Below, piece after piece: positions 6,097 to 12,436 of a DNA stretch of 12,436 bases. The notes under the pieces are model-generated. The model did no database searches. It was not told the origin of the DNA and saw only the letters and a list, made by a program, of their open reading frames with translations. How positions within the stretch are numbered: position 1 is the stretch's first letter; each line of letters begins with the position of its first letter. This DNA is from Ferrovum sp. GTDB lineage: Bacteria; Pseudomonadota; Gammaproteobacteria; Burkholderiales; Ferrovaceae. The position numbers and the translations under genes are program-made. The stretch lies in assembly GCA_027450105.1 (NCBI GenBank), contig DAIDKJ010000025.1, positions 1 through 12,436 of the forward strand, written 5' to 3'.

Positions 6097-7215
6097 TCAG
6101 GCCGCGCCAATACCCGGCACGATTCCGCTGACCCGTGCACCCACCCCAGCCTGGGTAGTGGTGGCCTGGCGGGCCGTAAAATCCAGCATGCGCTGAATGG
6201 GGATCTGTGCGCGTTGCGCCAACTCCGGACTGACCACGATGGCCTGATTGCGGGAGAGAAGAACCTGGAGCAGATTTTCCAGGCCATTCATGGCCATCCA
6301 GGGGCAATGGGCACAGCTGCGACAGGTGGCGCTGGATCCGGCCGTAGGGGCTTCGAGAAAGGTTTTCTGCGGATTTTGCTGCCGCAACCGGTGCATCATG
6401 CCGTTATCCGTGGCCACAATGAACGTTTGTGCCGACCGTTGTTGAGCGGCCTTGAGGATGGCTGAAGTGGAGCCCACCACATCTGCCAGGGCAATCACGG
6501 CTGCCGGTGATTCCGGGTGTACCAACACCTCTGCCTCGGGATATTGCTGCTTGAGGGCTTCCAGTTCTTGGGCCTTGAACTCGTCATGCACGATGCAAGA
6601 ACCTTCCCATAACAACAGGTCTGCCCCGGTTTGCTGTTGAACATAGCGCCCGAGGTGCTTGTCGGGCCCCCACAGGATTTTGTGCCCCTGTTGATGGAGA
6701 TGGGCCACGATATCCACAGCGCAGCCCGAGGTAACCACCCAGTCTGCCCGGGCCTTCACTTCGGCGCTGGTGTTGGCATAGACCACAACCTGGCGCTGCG
6801 GATGCTGGTCGCAAAACGGACCAAACGCTTCCAGCGGACAACCCAGATCCAGAGAACAGGTGGCTTCAAGATTGGGCATCAATACGGTTTTTTCTGGGGA
6901 TAGAATTTTGGCGGTTTCCCCCATGAAGCGCACGCCAGCCACCACGAGCGTCTGTGCCGGGTGATTTTTGCCAAAACGGGCCATTTCCAGCGAATCCGCC
7001 ACTAGCCCTCCACAGGACTCGGCCAGATCCTGTAAGTCAGGATGCACGTAGTAGTGGGAAACCAGTACGGCATTTTGCCGCTGCAGTTCATCCCGAATCA
7101 GTGATTTCAATTGGGCCCGTCGATCGGGCGTAGGTTCATCGGGAATCCGGGCCCAGGCATGGCGGATATCACAGGCGCCGGGCTGCTCATATTCGACATT
7201 AACGGTCAATGACAT
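6097..7215 (-). CDS. nadA: Quinolinate synthase
   Basis: A 372-residue 4Fe-4S enzyme condensing iminoaspartate (from NadB) with dihydroxyacetone phosphate to give quinolinate. YYVHPDLQDLAE at 55-66 and MGETAKILSPEKTVLMPN at 98-115 are substrate-site signatures. C120 (EATCSLD) and C207 (EGSCIVHDEF) match the first two conserved cluster ligands. The C298-xx-C301-xx-C304 motif near the C-terminus (CRSCAHCPWMAMN) supplies the third, as in E. coli-type NadA. The ATG at 7213-7215 has a weak GAGAA ahead of it. It lies 42 bases downstream of nadC on the same strand, so nadC-nadA is one operon. Its 3' end faces nadB across 53 bases, where I see no strong terminator. Confidence 0.97.
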   Translation of the reverse strand: MSLTVNVEYEQPGACDIRHAWARIPDEPTPDRRAQLKSLIRDELQRQNAVLVSHYYVHPDLQDLAESCGGLVADSLEMARFGKNHPAQTLVVAGVRFMGETAKILSPEKTVLMPNLEATCSLDLGCPLEAFGPFCDQHPQRQVVVYANTSAEVKARADWVVTSGCAVDIVAHLHQQGHKILWGPDKHLGRYVQQQTGADLLLWEGSCIVHDEFKAQELEALKQQYPEAEVLVHPESPAAVIALADVVGSTSAILKAAQQRSAQTFIVATDNGMMHRLRQQNPQKTFLEAPTAGSSATCRSCAHCPWMAMNGLENLLQVLLSRNQAIVVSPELAQRAQIPIQRMLDFTARQATTTQAGVGARVSGIVPGIGAA

Positions 7216-7257
7216 CCTGTTGTTCTCAATTGGTTAAATAATAGTTAAGGTCTGTTT

Positions 7258-8112
7258 TCAGGAGCTTTGCATGCGCAGGGAATAGTCGGTGGCTCGCACA
7301 TCCTTGGTTAGCGCACCCACCGAGATGCGATCCACTCCGGTGGCGGCAATGGCCCGGACCGTATCCAGCGTCACCCCACCCGAGACCTCCAGCACGGCAC
7401 GTCCCTGGGTCATTTGCACAGCCCGTAGATGCTGTTCCGTGGTCATATTGTCCAACAACAGCATAGGAACGCCCAAATCCAGTGCCTGGCGCACCTGCTC
7501 CAAAGTTTCCACTTCCAGTTGGATGAACTGCCCCACCTGACTCGCGGCACATGCCCTTTGATAAGCGGGTTGCAGACCTCCAGCCGCAGCGATGTGATTT
7601 TCCTTGATGAGGATGGCGTCGTATAGTCCCAGACGATGATTTTTTCCGCCGCCCACGCGTACCGCGTACTTTTGCGCCAGGCGCAATCCCGGAAGGGTTT
7701 TGCGGGTATCCACGATCTGTGCGGGATATCCCTGAACGGCTGTCACAAAGCGCCGGGTTTGTGTGGCCACACCGGACAGGGTTTGTAAAAAGTTAAGTGC
7801 CGTGCGCTCGCCACTGAGCAGGGCCCGCGCCCTCCCCCACACCTGTACCACGCGCGTACCCGCATGCAGCCACTGCCCCTCCCGGGCGGCCCAAAGCACT
7901 TCCACATCCGGGTCCAGATGGCGAAAAACCGCCTCAAACCAGGGACTTCCACAAAGAATCGCGGCTTCTCGCAAGGTGACTTCGGCCTGTGCGAATTGTT
8001 CCGGCGCAATCAATGCCGCACTCAAATCCCCCGCCCCCAGATCTTCCTCCAGCGCCTTCTGTACCTGAAGTTTCCAATCCGCAGGTAACGAGAAGGAGAA
8101 AGTTTCATCCAT
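7258..8112 (-). CDS. nadC: Nicotinate-nucleotide pyrophosphorylase (quinolinate phosphoribosyltransferase)
   Basis: A 284-residue enzyme converting quinolinate and PRPP to nicotinate mononucleotide with release of CO2, the third step of de novo NAD synthesis. Signatures in order: GDLSAALI at 28-35, GERTALNFLQTLSGVAT at 101-117 with R103, DTRKTLPGLRLAQKYAV at 135-151, GGGKNHRLGLYDAILIKENH at 154-173 (H159, R160, K170), and late EVSGGV and GVDRISVGALT barrel strands. Length is normal. The ATG at 8110-8112 has AGGA about 10 bases upstream. It is the first gene of the nadC-nadA operon and is divergent from panD across 155 bases, where both promoters should lie. Confidence 0.97.
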   Translation of the reverse strand: MDETFSFSLPADWKLQVQKALEEDLGAGDLSAALIAPEQFAQAEVTLREAAILCGSPWFEAVFRHLDPDVEVLWAAREGQWLHAGTRVVQVWGRARALLSGERTALNFLQTLSGVATQTRRFVTAVQGYPAQIVDTRKTLPGLRLAQKYAVRVGGGKNHRLGLYDAILIKENHIAAAGGLQPAYQRACAASQVGQFIQLEVETLEQVRQALDLGVPMLLLDNMTTEQHLRAVQMTQGRAVLEVSGGVTLDTVRAIAATGVDRISVGALTKDVRATDYSLRMQSS

Positions 8113-8204
8113 TTTGTTAAGATCCTGTCAAAAACAGCAAAATTCCTGATACCATAATATCCTGTTGCAGCGCAATATTGCATCGATTTGTCTTATGCTG
8201 CCCT

Positions 8205-8210
8205 TATGAT
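8205..8210 (+). promoter_or_regulatory. Candidate -10 element for panD
   Basis: TATGAT at 8205-8210 is one base from consensus. A -35 at the normal spacing is not evident; TTGCAT at 8178-8183 is 21 bases away. Transcription would start near 8217, so the leader hairpin would sit at the very 5' end of the message. The assignment is tentative. Confidence 0.3.
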
Positions 8211-8213
8211 TTT

Positions 8214-8245
8214 CAAGAGCCCCACTCTGTAGAAACGGGCTCTTG
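8214..8245 (+). promoter_or_regulatory. Perfect 9-bp inverted repeat (hairpin) in the panD leader
   Basis: CAAGAGCCC at 8214-8222 is exactly complementary to GGGCTCTTG at 8237-8245, with a 14-base loop. No T-run follows, so it is not a terminator. It ends 10 bases before the panD ribosome site (AGGA at 8256-8259). It could be a 5'-end RNA structure or a two-fold operator. Confidence 0.6.
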
Positions 8246-8267
8246 CAACCAGATTAGGAATCCAGAC

Positions 8268-8648
8268 ATGCTTCGAACCCTGTTGAAAGCCAAATTGCAT
8301 CGGGTTACCGTCACTCAGTCAGAACTCGGCTATGAAGGCTCCTGTGCCATCGATGAGGACTTGCTCGAGGCGGCGGATATTGTGGAATATCAACAAATCG
8401 ACATCTACAATGTCAACAACGGAGACCGTTTCACCACCTATGCCATACGCGGCCAACGCGGTTCGGGCATGATCTCGGTCAACGGAGCGGCGGCGCGCAA
8501 AGCCCAGGTGGGAGACATTCTGATCATTGCCACCTATGCCCAATACACCGAAGAAGAACTGCGCGGCTTTGAACCCCGCTTGATCTACGTGGATGCTCAC
8601 AATCGCATCAAACGTCAAGGTTTCAAGATTCCCTTGCAGTCCGTTTAA
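8268..8648 (+). CDS. panD: Aspartate 1-decarboxylase proenzyme
   Basis: 126 residues, the same length as E. coli PanD. It decarboxylates L-aspartate to beta-alanine for pantothenate and coenzyme A. The protein is made as an inactive chain that cuts itself between G24 and S25 (LGYEGSCAID); S25 becomes the pyruvoyl cofactor. K9, R54 and Y58 (RFTTYAI) are at the expected active-site positions, and SVNGAAARKAQVGDIL matches the barrel core. The frame is open upstream to a TTG at 8178, but the ATG at 8268 gives the canonical MLRTLLKAKLHRV start and has AGGA at 8256-8259, 8 bases away. It stands alone, divergent from nadC and convergent with etfA. panB and panC are not in the window. Confidence 0.97.
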   Translation: MLRTLLKAKLHRVTVTQSELGYEGSCAIDEDLLEAADIVEYQQIDIYNVNNGDRFTTYAIRGQRGSGMISVNGAAARKAQVGDILIIATYAQYTEEELRGFEPRLIYVDAHNRIKRQGFKIPLQSV

Positions 8649-8680
8649 ACGGCTTCTTCCCGAGCAGGTCCAAGCATTCA

Positions 8681-8707
8681 ACGCGGCTTTGCCGTGGCTT
8701 GCCGCGT
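8681..8707. terminator. Possible bidirectional hairpin between panD and etfA
   Basis: ACGCGGC at 8681-8687 pairs perfectly with GCCGCGT at 8701-8707 around a 13-base loop, midway between the convergent panD and etfA stops. No T-tract follows on either strand. It is a weak terminator candidate, or simply GC-rich chance pairing. Confidence 0.3.
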
Positions 8708-8726
8708 GCGCAGACTGCCCCAATTG

Positions 8727-9662
8727 TTACAGGGCAGCAGTCAGCGCCGGCACGAGCGTATGCAGATCCCCCACCAGCCCATAGTCGGCCACCCCAAAGA
8801 TGGGGGCATCCGGGTCTTTATTGATGGCCACGATGACCCGCGAGGATTTCATGCCGGCCAGGTGCTGGATGGCCCCTGAAATACCAATGGCCAGGTAGAG
8901 GTCCGGGGCAACGATCTTGCCGGTTTGCCCTACCTGGTAATCATTGGGGACGTAACCGGAATCCACCGCCGCACGCGAAGCACCCAAAGCAGCATTGAGC
9001 TTGTCTGCCAAGGGCTCTAGAAGCGCCTGATAGTTTTCGGCACTGCCCAGGCCGCGCCCACCCGAGACCACGACCCGGGCCGCTTCCAGCTCGGGGCGCG
9101 CGGATTGCGTGAGGGTGAGCTGGGTTCGGTGCGACAGTTTGGAATCGGAAACCCCCGGTCGCTGCAGCACTGGTGCGGCGCCTCCGGTTTCTGGAACCGC
9201 TTCGAAGGCACTGGGACGCACGGTCACTACCTTGATGGGATCAGAGGAGCGCAGCGTCGCCCAAAGGCTTCCGGCATAAATCGGGCGCGTAAAGGTGTCT
9301 GGTCCATCCACGCGAATGATGTCGGAAATCTGCGCCACATCCAGTAACGCGGCCAAACGTGGGGTCCAGTTTTTACCAAAGGCCGTGGCGGGTGCAAGGA
9401 TGTGGGTATATTCCGCAGCCAGAGATGCCACCAGCTGGGCCAGGTTCTCGGCGCCTCCTTGGGCCAAAGACGCCTCTTCGCAGTGCAGGACCTGCCCAAC
9501 ACCGGGAAGTTGGCTCGCACTGGCTACCACGGGTTGACAGCCAAAACCGGCAATCAGCACGTGTATCGGGCCGCCCACAGCCTGGGCGGCCGAGAGCACA
9601 TGGCGCGTGGCCGCCTTCAAATGCAGGTTGTCATGTTCTGCAATCACCAATATCTGTGTCAT
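8727..9662 (-). CDS. etfA: Electron transfer flavoprotein, alpha subunit
   Basis: A 311-residue FAD-binding subunit of ETF, which carries electrons from acyl-CoA dehydrogenases to the ETF:quinone oxidoreductase. The N-terminal half has the ETF alpha/beta fold (ILVIAEHDN, then ILAPATAFGKNWTPRLAALL). The C-terminal FAD domain is clear: VVSGGRGLGSAENY at about 198-211, SRAAVDSGYVPNDYQVGQTGKIVAP, and the signature LYLAIGISGAIQHLAGMKS followed by VIVAINKD. Length is typical. The ATG at 9660-9662 is preceded by GAGG (complement of 9668-9671), which overlaps the etfB stop; the intergenic gap is 7 bases, indicating translational coupling. It is the last gene of the operon. Confidence 0.97.
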   Translation of the reverse strand: MTQILVIAEHDNLHLKAATRHVLSAAQAVGGPIHVLIAGFGCQPVVASASQLPGVGQVLHCEEASLAQGGAENLAQLVASLAAEYTHILAPATAFGKNWTPRLAALLDVAQISDIIRVDGPDTFTRPIYAGSLWATLRSSDPIKVVTVRPSAFEAVPETGGAAPVLQRPGVSDSKLSHRTQLTLTQSARPELEAARVVVSGGRGLGSAENYQALLEPLADKLNAALGASRAAVDSGYVPNDYQVGQTGKIVAPDLYLAIGISGAIQHLAGMKSSRVIVAINKDPDAPIFGVADYGLVGDLHTLVPALTAAL

Positions 9663-9669
9663 GTCGGCC

Positions 9670-10425
9670 TCATATCACCTTGACTTCGTTTCTTAATTTA
9701 TCCACCAGTTGCGCTACATCTGATACCAGCACCCCGCCTTTGCGCGGCGGGGGTTCGGCCACGCGCAGCCATTGCAGCCGGGGCGTGACATCAACCCCCA
9801 GATCCTGGGGTGTGAGTGTCTCCAGGGGTTTTTTCTTGGCCTTCATGATGTTGGGCAACGTGGCATAGCGCGGTTCATTCAAACGCAGATCGGTGGTAAT
9901 CACGGCTGGCAAGGCAATGGAAAGTGTTTCCAGACCGCCGTCGATTTCCCGGGTTACCTCCATCCGCGCAGCGCCGGGCGTGAACTCGAGGCGCGAAGCA
10001 AAGGTGGCTTGCGCCCAGCCCAAGAGGGCAGCCAGCATCTGTCCCGTCTGATTGGAGTCGTCATCGATGGCCTGTTTGCCGCAAATCACCAGCCCCGGCT
10101 GTTCGCGCAAGATCAACTCGCGCAATAACTTGGCCACGGCCAGTGGCTCCAGTTCCACATCGGTCTGGACCAGAATGGAGCGATCTGCACCCAGCGCCAT
10201 GGCCGTGCGCAAGGTTTCCTGGCAGGCTGACACGCCACAGGATACTGCAATGATTTCCGCTGCATGGCCCGCTTCCTTCAGGCGCAGCGCCGCTTCTACA
10301 GCGATTTCATCAAAAGGATTCATGGACATTTTCAAGCCGGATAATTCCACTGCCGAGCCATCGGCATTGGCCCGGGCCTTGATGTTATAGTCCAACACGC
10401 GTTTTACGGGTACCAACACTTTCAT
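9670..10425 (-). CDS. etfB: Electron transfer flavoprotein, beta subunit
   Basis: A 251-residue partner of EtfA that binds AMP and docks with the dehydrogenases. Group I ETF-beta features are present: MKVLVPVKRVLDYN at the start, SMNPFDEIAVEAALRLKE at about 34-51, GKQAIDDDSNQTGQMLAALLG at about 115-135 for AMP binding, and the signature TTDLRLNEPRYATLPNIMKA at about 177-196, which includes the conserved leucine of the recognition loop. The start is fixed by GAGGTGA (complement of 10433-10439), 7 bases before the ATG. The gene lies 34 bases after the thiolase stop and 7 bases before etfA. ETF beside thiolase and FadN points to a role in fatty-acid beta-oxidation rather than a bifurcating (FixAB-type) role. 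Confidence 0.97.
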   Translation of the reverse strand: MKVLVPVKRVLDYNIKARANADGSAVELSGLKMSMNPFDEIAVEAALRLKEAGHAAEIIAVSCGVSACQETLRTAMALGADRSILVQTDVELEPLAVAKLLRELILREQPGLVICGKQAIDDDSNQTGQMLAALLGWAQATFASRLEFTPGAARMEVTREIDGGLETLSIALPAVITTDLRLNEPRYATLPNIMKAKKKPLETLTPQDLGVDVTPRLQWLRVAEPPPRKGGVLVSDVAQLVDKLRNEVKVI

Positions 10426-10459
10426 GCTTCTGTCACCTCATCATCAACACAGCGGTGGA

Positions 10460-11647
10460 TCAAACGCGCTCAAATAAACCGGCGATTCCCTGACCCATCC
10501 CGACACACAGCGTGACCAGGGCATAGCGGCCCTTGGTGCGCTGCAATCCGTGCAAGGCGGTCGTGGTACGAATGGCCCCTGATGCTCCCAGGGGATGCCC
10601 CAGGGCGATGGCCCCGCCCAGCGGATTGAGTTTGGCGGGATCAAAGGCCAGAAACTTCTGAACGGCCAGCACCTGCGCGGCGAAAGCTTCGTTAAGCTCG
10701 ATCCAGTCCAGGTGTTCCGACTTGATTCCCGCACGATTGAGCAAAGGTGGCACCGCTTTTACAGGGCCAATACCCATGATCTCAGGCTCGACCCCCACGC
10801 TATTGAAGCCTACGACGCGCGCCAAGGGCGTCAAGCCGAATTGCTTGATGGCTTGCCCACTGGCAAGGATCAAGGCGGCGGCGCCATCCGAGGTTTGACT
10901 GCTATTACCGGCGGTCACCGAGCCCTTGGGATGAAAAGCCGGTTTGAGTTTGGCAAGCCCCGCCAAGGAGGTATCGGCGCGTGGTCCTTCGTCCTGCGTC
11001 ACCGTATGATGAGTCTGGAGGACGGCACCCGTGGTGCCCTCCGGATCGTGGCGCGTGAGATCGAAGGGTGAGATTTCGGCGTCAAACCACTGTTGGGCCT
11101 GGGCCCGCAGGGCTCGCTGATGTGACTCATAGGCAAAGGCGTCTTGTTCCTCACGGGTGATGTTCCACTGATGGGCCACCTTTTCTGCAGTGGTTCCCAT
11201 GCCATAGGCCAAACCCAGATGGGCCTTGGAGGCAAAAACCAAGGGATTGGGTGCGGGATTGAATCCTCCCATGGGAATACGACTCATGGATTCCACTCCG
11301 CCGGCCAGCATGACCTGAGCCTCGCCCACGCGGATGCGATCGGCAGCAATCTGAATGGCGGATAACCCGGAGGCGCAAAACCGGTTGACCGTCATGCCCG
11401 CAGTGGAAATGGGCAAACCGGCCAGAAGAGCCGCCGAGCGCGCCATATTCAGGCCCTGTTCACCCTCGGGCATGGCACACCCCACGATCACGTCCTCGAT
11501 GGCTTGCGGGTCCAGGGTGGGGGTTTGTTTCAAGACTGCACGCAGGGCGGCAATCAGCAAATCGTCCGGACGGACATGGCGAAACATACCGCGACCCGAA
11601 CGGCCAACCGGGGTACGCGTGGCCGCAACCACAAACACGTCATTCAT
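10460..11647 (-). CDS. fadA: Acetyl-CoA C-acyltransferase (3-ketoacyl-CoA thiolase)
   Basis: A 395-residue thiolase II enzyme cleaving 3-ketoacyl-CoA with CoA to acetyl-CoA and a shortened acyl-CoA, the last step of beta-oxidation. Catalytic residues are visible: nucleophile C91 in NRFCASGLSAI, NEAFA at 319-323, H351 in GGAIALGHPLGASGAIR, and the second cysteine C381 in LCVGMGQG. Length is typical. AAGGAG (complement of 11655-11660) lies 7 bases before the ATG at 11645-11647 and overlaps the end of the upstream gene. The fadN-like/thiolase/etfB/etfA order argues for a degradative long- or medium-chain thiolase. A biosynthetic acetoacetyl-CoA thiolase (PhaA/AtoB) cannot be excluded by sequence alone. 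Confidence 0.93.
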   Translation of the reverse strand: MNDVFVVAATRTPVGRSGRGMFRHVRPDDLLIAALRAVLKQTPTLDPQAIEDVIVGCAMPEGEQGLNMARSAALLAGLPISTAGMTVNRFCASGLSAIQIAADRIRVGEAQVMLAGGVESMSRIPMGGFNPAPNPLVFASKAHLGLAYGMGTTAEKVAHQWNITREEQDAFAYESHQRALRAQAQQWFDAEISPFDLTRHDPEGTTGAVLQTHHTVTQDEGPRADTSLAGLAKLKPAFHPKGSVTAGNSSQTSDGAAALILASGQAIKQFGLTPLARVVGFNSVGVEPEIMGIGPVKAVPPLLNRAGIKSEHLDWIELNEAFAAQVLAVQKFLAFDPAKLNPLGGAIALGHPLGASGAIRTTTALHGLQRTKGRYALVTLCVGMGQGIAGLFERV

Positions 11648-11658
11648 TGTCGTTCTCC

Positions 11659-12436
11659 TTAATTACGGCGTGGTTTGCCTGTTTCGAGCAGGATTTGAAT
11701 ACGTTCCCGACTCTTGGCAAGGCTCATGAGCGCGCCAAAATTTTTGCGCTCCAGGGCCAAAATGGATTCCTCGGTAAGGGCTGTGCCCACGTCCACGTCG
11801 CCACCGCAGAGGACATCTGCAATGGCCGTACCGATCACCACATCGTGATCGGTCAACAGGCCAGTGGCATTGAACTGCACCAACGCGCCTTGCAAAACGG
11901 CCTTTCCCTCGCGTCCTGCCACCGGGAAAGGCAATTGCAATGGGGGACGATAACCCGATTCAGCCAGTGCCCGCACCTGGGCCAAAGCCACATGAAGGAG
12001 TTCGTCCGGATGGGCAACGATCAGGTCACCGGGTTGCATCCATCCCGCCTGGCGCGCTTCCAGGGCACTGGTGGTGATGTCCGAGCGCATGACGCGCGCA
12101 AAGGAGTCCTTGAGGTAGCGAATGACTTCTTGCGGGGTTTGCATGAAAAGGGCCATTTCGCCCGCTTGACGCGCCAAGGTGGTCAGTCCTCCGGCACCGG
12201 GCAGCAAACCCACATTCACCTCCACCAATCCCACGTACGTTTCCAGATGCGCCACGCGCCGATCGCAGTGAATGAAGGCCTCGCAGCCACCTCCCAGCGC
12301 ATAACCGCGCGCCGCCGCAACCGTGGGTATGCTGGAATAGCGCAGCCGGCGCATCACATCCTGAAAAAACTTTTCTTCGGCCACGAAACCATCCAGTCCA
12401 TGCTGGGCATAGGTCACCAGAAAACCGGAAAGGTCT
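11659..12436 (-). CDS. FadN-type 3-hydroxyacyl-CoA dehydrogenase/enoyl-CoA hydratase, C-terminal part (partial)
   Basis: About 258 residues are visible; the start lies beyond the right edge, and the frame is open to the last base. The segment is a crotonase (enoyl-CoA hydratase) domain. AARGYALGGGCE supplies the oxyanion-hole region and one catalytic glutamate (codon 12280-12282). GLVEVNVGLLPGAGG supplies the second (codon 12220-12222). The C-terminus (RERIQILLETGKPRRN) resembles the end of FadN-type fusions of about 790 residues, in which the dehydrogenase domain comes first and the hydratase last, the reverse of E. coli FadB. Such proteins hydrate enoyl-CoA and oxidise 3-hydroxyacyl-CoA with NAD+. 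The stop is 11 bases before the thiolase start. A stand-alone hydratase is possible but less likely. Confidence 0.85.
   Translation of the reverse strand, partial: DLSGFLVTYAQHGLDGFVAEEKFFQDVMRRLRYSSIPTVAAARGYALGGGCEAFIHCDRRVAHLETYVGLVEVNVGLLPGAGGLTTLARQAGEMALFMQTPQEVIRYLKDSFARVMRSDITTSALEARQAGWMQPGDLIVAHPDELLHVALAQVRALAESGYRPPLQLPFPVAGREGKAVLQGALVQFNATGLLTDHDVVIGTAIADVLCGGDVDVGTALTEESILALERKNFGALMSLAKSRERIQILLETGKPRRN

Noticed and set aside
7216..7257. Possible NAD-sensing riboswitch before nadA
   Set aside because: The 42-base gap is too short and shows no paired structure; nadA appears simply to follow nadC in the operon.
8178..8267. Upstream TTG start for panD
   Set aside because: It would add 30 residues before a protein that already has the exact E. 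coli length, with the cleavage site at residues 24-25 and a good ribosome site. It would also run through the leader hairpin.
9359..9868. 169-codon plus-strand frame over etfA/etfB
   Set aside because: It spans the junction of two well-supported opposite-strand genes and has Pro/Arg/Ser-rich nonsense composition.

Overview
The window reads as a stretch of proteobacterial chromosome of moderate GC (roughly 55%). It is most consistent with a beta- or gammaproteobacterium: an SlyB-like glycine-zipper lipoprotein, Shine-Dalgarno-led genes, short Rho-independent terminators, an OmpR-type regulator, and a FadN-type beta-oxidation operon with etfBA. The genus cannot be fixed from the sequence. Nearly all recognisable genes are conserved housekeeping or metabolic genes. 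I see no CRISPR array, insertion sequence, tRNA or rRNA.

Layout. (1) 1-340, minus: the start of an ABC-ATPase gene whose first ~50 codons are EttA-like but whose continuation is of the nitrate/sulfonate/taurine importer type. The switch lies at Walker A and coincides with a GC jump from about 48% to about 65%. It is probably a chimeric join. (2) 506-1207, plus: glycine-zipper lipoprotein with a Cys/Tyr/Trp tail, followed by two tandem terminators. (3) 1461-3423, plus: rfbB-rfbA, the first two steps of dTDP-sugar synthesis, without rfbC or rfbD. (4) 3459-4175, minus: an orphan OmpR-type response regulator with a degenerate receiver. (5) An AT-rich, repeat-bearing spacer, then nadB on plus. (6) nadC-nadA on minus, convergent with nadB; together nadBAC complete the aspartate-to-nicotinate-mononucleotide route. 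(7) panD on plus, divergent from nadC, with a perfect 9-bp hairpin in its leader. (8) 8727-12436, minus: a beta-oxidation operon read as fadN-like (partial), thiolase, etfB, etfA, with tight spacing.

How they fit together. NadB and PanD both consume L-aspartate, and they start the NAD and pantothenate/CoA routes. The neighbouring beta-oxidation operon uses NAD+, CoA and ETF, so the right two thirds is a cofactor and fatty-acid-oxidation neighbourhood. The left third concerns the cell envelope (lipoprotein, dTDP-sugar precursor). No clearly new multi-gene system is visible. The points most worth a second look are the ABC chimera, the degenerate response regulator with its AT-rich upstream spacer, the probable CTG start of nadB, and the panD leader hairpin.
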